Source of the DNA: Megalonaias nervosa
Lineage: Eukaryota; Mollusca; Bivalvia; Unionida; Unionidae
Assembly: GCA_016617855.1 (NCBI GenBank)
Contig: JAECUM010004313.1
Span: 62,001-126,000 of the forward strand
DNA: 64,000 nucleotides
Reading direction: 5' to 3'
Made by a program: the position numbers and the translations under genes. Each line of letters begins with the position of its first letter. Positions within the stretch are counted from its first letter, which is position 1. Under the pieces are notes generated by a model that saw only the letters and a program-made list of their open reading frames with translations, made no database searches and had not been told where the DNA came from. Of this stretch, positions 56,036-64,000 are shown in pieces.

Positions 56036-57449
56036 AGGAAAAAATACTCGTACATGGTAAGCCGAGTACTGCATAATATCAAACGCACAATAACGATCCC
56101 TACCGCATCTAACATAGCGTGGTGGAATCAGGCCACAATTAATAGTTCCGGTTCAGTACCCACGAATGTAGTCCCAATCTATTGTTAGAGCGTTTTTACC
56201 CGTCTCCTTTTCGTGGTGATACAAGAGTTAGATTTAGGCATTCTTGGTTTATTTTTTAGAATATGAGCTCATGGTGTGGTTGTCTGTGTGTGCTTCGGCG
56301 ACAGTATACAGCGAGTAATAAGGTCTTGGTGATGATCCGGAAGTGAAATCTGTGGTCCATTGCAAGCTGGTTTGTTTACAGTCCAGCCTTTCAAAAAAAT
56401 GCCGGTGAACCTTTGACAAGAACGTCACCGTTAAGTCATCTTTGAAGGTATTTTAGATTAACATATGATTTGTATCGATTTGTGGAAAGTTCGGTACTGA
56501 GAAACAAATGTAGAGAATATATAGTAAAATTAATTGTGTTTTATGTCCTGGTCTTGACTTGTTCTATTTACAAACGTGACGTCATCAAATCTCATGGTCC
56601 AGTTTTCGACTGAAACCGGCTGATCCACGATGTCGCCGATCAACATCGGATATAATTCGTATGCATGTAAATACTGGAAGGATTTCTGGATTTGAAGAGA
56701 AATTACATGGCTCATAATGTGATGAAACGTTGATATTATCTAGTCTTAATGGCACCCAACTATGTTTAGGACCAATATCTTTCAAAATTCTGTATCTTTC
56801 GGATGATTTGGCATATACGACTTATTCATGTACCGGTTGCATTGGGGCTTTAAATTCTTGTTAGCAAATAAGGCACCGTTAAATTAAAATCACTCACAGC
56901 TGGAAGGTTAGCGTGGTTAAATGTGTGATTCATTGAAAATAGTTCACTACATCAATTTTCTTAGCTGCTGTATAAATAGCACTACAGTGAAAGCAAACCG
57001 ACATGGCTTTGTAATGAAAAAATCGGAGATTCTCTGATTATTTTATATCATTAAAATATTTATCCTCTTCATTATGGCAATGGGTAAAAATCACATCGCT
57101 TTAAATAATGTTGTGATAACATGTGCAATGCATAAGTATTATGAGAGAACCAACTCACTGAAAACTTTACATCATTTCTGGAGTTCATAATGTTTACTAC
57201 CTTTTCAACGGCACAGGAATGTATGTTAACATTTCAACGTAGAATTTTGAACGACCTAATGTACACGAGTTAAACTCCATCAATGATCATGTGAGAAACC
57301 AATAAACTACGTTATGTAACTGATGTTTTCCATATTACTTCATTGTCCCATTTACAAATATATCTGCCTCTATGTTCCTATTTATGTTATTCAAAACCAG
57401 TACTTCAATATCTAGGTCCATTTTATTTTCTTCTTCTACTTCTTCTTCT

Positions 57450-57451
<2 letters not shown>

Positions 57452-57531
<80 letters not shown>
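57452..57531. repeat. (CTT)n/(CT)n microsatellite
   Basis: About 80 bp of CT repeats after a short CTT run. 56040-57450 and 57535-60080 show no gene that I can support; short duplications lie near 58515-58600 and 59646-59702. Confidence 0.9.
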
Positions 57532-57534
<3 letters not shown>

Positions 57535-60080
57535 AAGATGAGCATATCTTATAATATTTCAGCTGTAGACCTAGTAGTATACAATTATGTAATCAATGAG
57601 ATGCCATCAAGTAATACCTAAAAGTGAATTCCAAACGACAAAATGTAGATTTCAAGTATTAACTTTTTATAACTAGTTTTCTACATGAACCGTTCAAACT
57701 GTCAGTGACTGAACATACATGACTGGTTACAATGTCTTACCCATCACGAGGATAGTGTATACCTGTAATACTCTACGACAAAACGGTACACACTGTTAAG
57801 AAAAGAAATCGGGATTAAATATAGTAATAACATTTTAAGTAGTAATTTTAACAATTTAACTAGCGTAACAATCGTGTTTTAAAACAATGGATAAATCGAG
57901 CGATTATCAGTGCTGATTGCAAACCGAAATTAAGAGACAATCGAAAATTGGATCCAACGTCTGCTACCGAAGCTGACAGCAAGCCTGGCATGGCCATACA
58001 AAAATGTCCATCAGAATGTGGAAATAAACAAAATAAAGAACGAAAATCCTTACCAGAAAGCTCACAATCATCAGATCTGTCATATAAAACCGCTCTGTGA
58101 TGTTGTCACGGAATTGGATAAATCCTTCTATTTATTAAAAGCATGTACTCTGGTTTCGTTTTTTGTGTACAACGATACCCGAGGGTGATTTTTGTATATT
58201 GTACAATATTTCGAAATAGTGAGTTCGGTTCATCCCTGCCGCACGTGCGAAGTGCTCTCGATGGGAAAAACCGGTTTACATCTAGCACGGCTACATCCTA
58301 TGTATATAAATGCCTCACCGTAAAGTGATATCTTCACGTTACGGAACGTCTTGTCAGCAAGCAGTTTACTCAGTACAGGAGCCCCCTAGTTCCAAAATGT
58401 CAGATAAACAGAGGAAGAATTACAGAATCAAACGAACGGAAACGAAATGGACTTTGAATTAAGGGCATGGAGCAAGAATATTAAAAGAAATTAATGGAAT
58501 ACAATATGCGATGATGAGACTCCTTCCTGTTGAGCAAGGAGAAAGGACAGATCGACAAAATTGCGATATTGAGACTCCTTCCTGTGATCAGGGAGAAAGG
58601 ACACTCGCCGTACTGTATGGATTAAAAGATGACTTAACGCAATGGAAAATGGACTTGTGATTCATATTACGTAAGAAATGTTTAAACGGCTTAAACGAAT
58701 GCGAAGAACACTTATTAAACTGTTTAATATTATTAATTTAACTTTACCAATAAATATTATAGCCAAATTTTGAAAAACTAAAACAACTTAATATTATATT
58801 TACGATCAAATTTGTCATTCATGTATTAGACAAGAAACTCGTGGCACCTGAGCTAGTGTTCACGTGATCGCGAAAGCGTAATGTGAATGCTGCTCGTGCC
58901 TAATTAAGATCTCAAACAACCTATGCGCAAAGCAGAAACAGTATAATAGATTATTTATTAAGACTATAAAACTATACTTAATAGAAATTAAATATGAATT
59001 AATTTAATTTAGCTTTTATTTATTAAACTTTAGACATATAGGAAACTATGATTATGAATTAAATAACTCCAGAAATTTGATTAATCAGAAGAAATAAGAT
59101 TTGAATGGTGTACAAACCTTTACTCAGAATTTAATAAAAACGAAATTTAATAAAATTAATACAAGAAACACACACATATGGAAAAAAAAACATGAACACA
59201 TAAAATACTTTTTGTCACAAGGGGGTTAATCAAATGATGTCAATCTGAGAGTAACCACACCAATAAAACGCAGGGACTTGCACATCTTCAGCTGTAGAGG
59301 TGTGTAATTTATTAATTTCTTATGTATATTATTTCTTTTGTATATTGTAAGTTACAGCTATTGTACCACTACGTTTATTTTGTACATTTTCTATGTAGCT
59401 TTGGCTTGCGTGGTATAATGAAATACTTTGTATTCTTGTTTGTGACTTGGCAAGAAATTTACATTAACAATATAAAGTTGCATTTTATTAAGAAACATTT
59501 AGTACCATACGAATCTTGTCGGACACGATTTCACTTCTGAACCCGTTTATTGTTTTGTACAATTGTACCGATAATGTAATTTGTATAACTTACCGTATAT
59601 AACGTCATTACGTTTTTATTCAATATGCCGTGTCATGAGTAGTACACGGTGTTGGATGTATTTTCAGATGACCACGGTGTTGGATGTATTTTCAGATGAC
59701 CAGAGTGATCCATGGTGATCGTGGCCGACGTGGTACAAGCTAAAGAGCTAACCATAGAAGTTAACCATAGCAGCCGTAGAGCTGAGCGAACAGTGTTGCT
59801 GGTCGAGTAGTAGGTGATCGGGCGTTGCAGACCTGATTGGTGGGCGCTGATTGCTTGACTGACCAAGGAATTGAATGGTGGTCGGTGACTACCTATAATG
59901 CTTGCTTGATTGACCAGTGTGACTGGTAGCCCAAGTGTGATGTTGACGGGAGTGTTTTGTTACTCCATGCATCTGATCTTTTAGCCGTGGGCTAATTTTG
60001 GGGTTTTGTTATACCCATTGTTTTGGGAGTGTAAAGACATTTTGTATGATATCTGCCCAATCAATTTTTATCATTTTACT

Positions 60081-60951
60081 TGTTACATATAGTCTCGTTC
60101 AAAAGTAACAAAAGTAACAAAGTGAAACCAACAAGCTTTGTAAATATTAACAAAAATAATTTCCCTAGAAAACAAGGTGAAAATAGAAAATAGGACTTAC
60201 AGTTTGTGAAGACAATCCAAACATTTATCCTAGTACTTAAAAAATATACAAGTCCTATCACTAAATAGTTAACTGAATCCGGGCTCGAATCTTGATGACG
60301 TTCCAAGATGGATGATAACGTCAGGTGAAGTCTTTATACGAATGTCAAAAGTTCCACGTTGAACCACAACTTGTGTTTCAATTTAGAATAAATTTCCATC
60401 GAATGTCTTTGTCACTTCTCCAGGGCATAAATTATATTCTAAAAAAATAGAGAACTTCATCTATGATGAAACATCTCGAGCTCCAAAGATGTAATGAAAC
60501 ATCTCGAGCTCCAAAGATGTAAAAATACAACTCTTTACGGCACCCAATAGAAATATATCCTTCTTCTTGAAGATATATTATACGACTGAATATTTCACGG
60601 GGATCTGAGTATTTTTAACTGAGCTAAGACGTCATTTCAGGCCCGCACGAATGAACGCGTGGTTATTTAATCATCAAATAGCGCAGTAAACAATGCAATT
60701 TCACGTGGACCAGAAAATGACCTTGGCAATAACCAATAGTTTTCGCGTTTTCGAGTGGTGTTTACTAAATCGACAAACCATAGCAAGATAAAATCGTGCT
60801 TATGCGAGGTCATACTACGTTTTATATAAACATAATATCTCTTTCAAAAATAGCAAGCCCTTGAAAATGATCATTACAATGAAACGTAATGATAAGAAAT
60901 TTAAAAAAATTAAAATGAACACACAAGTAATTAAATTACATATTCGTAACA
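60081..60951 (-). mobile_element. Solo LTR related to the Gmr1-like LTR
   Basis: Minus strand begins TGTTACGAATATG and ends with TATATGTAACA. TACT flanks both sides (60077-60080 and 60952-60955). It contains a tandem duplication of a 28-bp unit with ATGAAACATCTCGAGCTCC near 60465-60520. Similar to 52995-53927. Confidence 0.85.
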
Positions 60952-61533
60952 TACTATTTTGAGTAAACAATCTCATTTTTCACTAGTGTTGAGTGAATAC
61001 GTGATTTTTACGTGATTTTTACTATTTGAGTAAAACACCCAATCTTTTCATCGTGTGAAATTGACTGTGATTTGTTCACCTTTTGTTCTTGTATTGTAAG
61101 GTCATTCATTTGTATTTGTATTGAATTTTAGGTTCGTGCGTATTATTTTAATCTGTCCAATATTTGGATCTTACACACGCACGTATTAATGAATATTCTT
61201 TCTCATTCAAATCATACATCAATAAACATTGTATTTGTTTTTTGTATCACCATCAAGTGTTCTGTTGTAAATCCGAAATCCCAACGCGTTTATCTTGTTA
61301 CAGATGTGTCTGCAATACTCCACCCTAAAAGTATCGATCCGCGTATAAAATGTGTTAGAAAAACAAAATGCGTCTTCATTTTCCAACGAATAGTCATTAA
61401 TTTGACAAAATGCACAATGTGAAGCATGATACATACAAGCTAAATTTAAAAAAACGTCGCTGTCATAAAATTATTGTAAAATTTGGAACTTCTTTTAGTC
61501 GATGAAATGCAACTGTAAATCGCATTGGCACAG

Positions 61534-61839
61534 ACCGCTCCGGTGGCCTAGTGGTTAGAGCGTTTGCCTCGGATGCGGGAGGTCGTGGGTTCGATCCCCG
61601 GCCGAGTCATAACAAAGACTTTAAAAAATGGTACTAACAGTTTCCTCGCTTGGCGCTCAGCATTAAGAGGTTAGTGTTTGGAATGGTCGGCCTGGTGTCA
61701 GGATAATGTGACTGGTTGGGACATTATGCTACATGTCTGCGGTATGATGCCCCAGTGCTAGACGTCACTATAAACTCCCACACTGCAGATATCGTACCGA
61801 TATGACTGAAAAATTGTTTAAGAGCTACGCTAAAAATCC

Positions 61840-61845
<6 letters not shown>
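61534..61845 (+). mobile_element. tRNA-derived SINE with (CA)n tail
   Basis: The tRNA-like head (61536-61609) has a clear box A (TGGCCTAGTGGTTAGAGCG) and box B (GGTTCGATCCC). A body with TTGGCGCTCAGCATTAAGAG follows, and the sequence ends in (CA)n at 61841-61874. The head could pass as a tRNA by score, but the attached body and decayed stem pairing argue for a SINE. Confidence 0.75.
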
Positions 61846-61877
<32 letters not shown>

Positions 61878-61879
61878 TT

Positions 61880-62857
61880 GGCACAGTATGCAAATCGACG
61901 ACTTTTACCTTTAGATATGGGTGTGACTTTATGTGCGAAAAGTTGAGAAAACTTACTAAAAAAAAATTACGAGAAAAGTTGCTTTTGAACTGATATTTAA
62001 GCTTATTTATTCCCAAAATCTATTCTAAAATTACGTTATCTGTTAGCCATGCGAAAGATTTCCCTTTTATTTGAAAATGTTTCAGAAGAAATTGTTTCCA
62101 AAACTGCTACGAAAGGTTAATATCGTAACCGAAATCCAAATTGCGGTCGCTCAAAATTACAAAGTCATTTTCTCGACATTTTTGTTTTATTAAAACAAGT
62201 AATAGCAAAGGTTATCTTCATTTGCATTAGTGGAAATATATTTTTTGAAGCTGCTATAAAAACTTGATTTTGGCTTCGAAAAATAAAGCTAAAACGGGTG
62301 CGAAAAGTACTTCTAAAATCTTTATTTTGTAGATTTCTTTCAAAACGGCATATATTTTAAATTTAAACGTGAGTATTTATGTAAAATATAGTCTCTCGTT
62401 TTTATTTATTGTTTCGGTTTTAAATTTTCTTTTTTCTTCGGATGTTATTAATGGTAGTGTGATGTTTTTATTTTACTGTTTTTCACGAGCGTCCATGCAC
62501 TATATTTTGTTAATTTGTGTGAATATTAGCTAAAATTCATATGAGTATCATGTGACCACAGTCGGCACCTGGTGGGGCTATATAACTACTTTATATAGAC
62601 TGCACTTTAGAGTTTGCGTTTTGCACTTGGCTTATTCAATGGTGTTCTAGACCTTTCTGACCGCTTTCTTCGAATTTGGTTCGGCTTCCAACCTGCAGGA
62701 GGAGTTCTGGTTGCAGTTCTTCTGCCATCTATAGAGTACATCATATTTGGTTGGTCTTTACCGCAGTCGGTGAGAAATCTGTTCTTTTATCCCGTTGTTC
62801 ATTCGTCATTCTGGCCCAGTGATCAATATCGACAAGGTGGTGCAAATATCTTTCATT
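61880..62857. other. Non-coding AT-rich DNA
   Basis: I see no supported gene. The last part may be the upstream region of the Penelope-like element that follows. Confidence 0.35.
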
Positions 62858-63755
62858 CTTGGAAAATAATTATTTCCAATTTAATAATACAAATTACACA
62901 CAAATAATGGTTACGGCAATGGGTAGTCCTATGGCTCCTTCATAAGCTTCCATTTTCATGGTAAATTAGAAGATTTTCTTCAAAACGAAACGTTTAATCC
63001 ATCTGTTTGATTTAGATTTTTAGATGACATCCTGATGATCTGGAACCATTCATCAGAAGAAATGAAAAATTCATGGATCGCCTGAATCATTTTTACCCGA
63101 CGATTAAATTTACTTATAATGCATCTAGTACGCAAGTTTCATTTTTAGAAGTAAATGTAATAAAAAATATTGATAACACTATCTCTGCAAATATTAATGT
63201 CAAGGAAACTAATATCCACTAATACGTGGAATATTCTTCATGTCATCCCATGTCATGTAAAAGCGGTACACCATATAGCCAGGCCAAAAGATACAGACGC
63301 ATTATTTCCGATGTTTGTCAATTACAAAATTCGTTGACTGAATTAAAAACATATTTCTAAAATATAAGAGAAAGTACTTCTTTTAGCAGCGCCAATACAA
63401 AAGAAGTATTTTCTCTACGTTATAACACTAACTGCGTATCAACTGATGTGATTTATTTGATAACCTGTAAAAAAATGTAACATGCAATATGGTGGACAAA
63501 CACTTCAGCAAGTTTTTAAGAAAATGAATAATCATCGCTTTTATATAAAAAATTAGAGATCTTCGGTTCTCCACTAATATTTCAATAGATTTTAATACCA
63601 ATAATCACTCTCTACTCGATTTTTCTTTAATGCCAATAGATATTGTGCATGGAGACATGAATAGACTCATAAAAGAAAGGTATTGGATTCATAAGTTAGA
63701 TGCTTTGTATCCTAATGGACTTAATAAAAAGGCACTAAATAAAATTGCATAAAAT
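62858..63755 (+). pseudogene. Penelope-like retroelement: RT C-terminal part and GIY-YIG domain
   Basis: RT blocks GTAMG-like TAMGSPMAPS, FLDDILMIWNHS (catalytic Asp pair) and TQVSFLEVNV, then SGTPYSQAKRYRRI. A GIY-YIG-type endonuclease follows: VIYLITC, QYGGQTLQQV and a late RYWIHKLDALYPNGLN block. Several stops and frameshifts break it; the upstream RT is missing or beyond recognition. Order RT then GIY-YIG identifies Penelope-like elements. Confidence 0.8.
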
Positions 63756-63837
63756 GTTAATTGAAACATTCTGTTATCAATCCCGTCCCAGGACGGCCAA
63801 TTATTTGTCTTTCTGTATTTCCGGGTTGACAAACAAG

Positions 63838-63868
63838 AGGTCGCGAGTTCGAAACTCGCGGCGGCATC
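63838..63868. repeat. Palindrome with tRNA T-arm-like sequence
   Basis: CGCGAGTTCGAAACTCGCG can form a perfect 8-bp stem with a CGA loop. It also resembles a box B/T-arm. It lies between two copies of GGACGG(C/G)CAATTA (about 63792 and 63963). Confidence 0.4.
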
Positions 63869-64000
63869 CAAATTTTGTTAGTACCTTTTTGTATTTCAAA
63901 TTTTCTTTTAAGCTTGCTCATCCCAACTTTTTTAAATATTGTTTTTACTTATTTGTTCTCTAGGACGGGCAATTAACTTAGTAGTTATATAGATAACAGT

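Noticed and set aside
57343..57621. Open frames of Leu/Ser repeats
   Set aside because: Translation of a CT microsatellite.
61536..61609. Functional tRNA gene
   Set aside because: Box A and B are good, but it is joined to a SINE body and a (CA)n tail; a mobile copy is more likely.
63835..63870. Hammerhead ribozyme, as known in some Penelope-like elements
   Set aside because: A CGAAAC string is present, but I could not find a CTGATGA core at the right distance.

Overview
The window looks like animal nuclear DNA. It is AT-rich, carries long (TA)n, (CT)n/(GA)n, (CA)n and (TTA)n microsatellites, tRNA-derived SINEs, LTR retrotransposons, a Penelope-like retroelement and a hAT-type MITE, and shows no host exon that I can defend. 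The repeat mix, including a Gmr1-type Ty3/gypsy element, fits a marine invertebrate, probably a mollusc; that is inference.

Its main content is three integrated copies of midsize virus-like elements of the Polinton/Maverick-adintovirus kind. Element A (about 1-5510) is a remnant. It holds the tail of a packaging ATPase gene and a separate 4 kb module encoding a predicted primase-helicase: HTH, archaeo-eukaryotic primase, zinc motif, then a herpes UL9-like SF2 helicase. The module is bounded by two direct copies of a 39-bp hairpin. Element B (13698-30285) is nearly whole: 199-bp terminal inverted repeats (TIRs), a TAAGT target duplication, and about 15 genes. Element C (about 38500-49245) is a second, diverged lineage with another integrase type and only the N-terminal piece of its polymerase. 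It is cut off on the right within a fibre-like gene.

Layout: 1-5510 element A with small insertions. 5507-12289 a rearranged Gmr1-like LTR retroelement (gag and one LTR reversed relative to pol and the other LTR). 12290-13697 host-like DNA with microsatellites. 13698-30285 element B. 30290-38460 non-coding DNA with microsatellites, a hAT MITE, a tandem array and a probable solo LTR. 38500-49245 element C. 49250-64000 non-coding DNA with two solo LTRs, minisatellites, SINEs and a Penelope-like fragment.

In B and C the genes form an adenovirus/Polinton-like morphogenesis set: packaging ATPase, candidate double-jelly-roll major capsid protein, candidate penton, adenain-like protease, small basic and hydrophobic membrane-active/core proteins, a phospholipase A2 with zinc ribbon, fibre-like protein, retroviral-type integrase, HNH endonucleases and a replication protein. 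In B the replication protein is a DNA polymerase B-SF1 helicase-Cys-rich nuclease-like fusion. In A it is the primase-helicase. All three copies are decayed by stops and frameshifts, so none looks competent as a unit, although several single genes stay open (B penton, protease, membrane protein, HNH; C ATPase).
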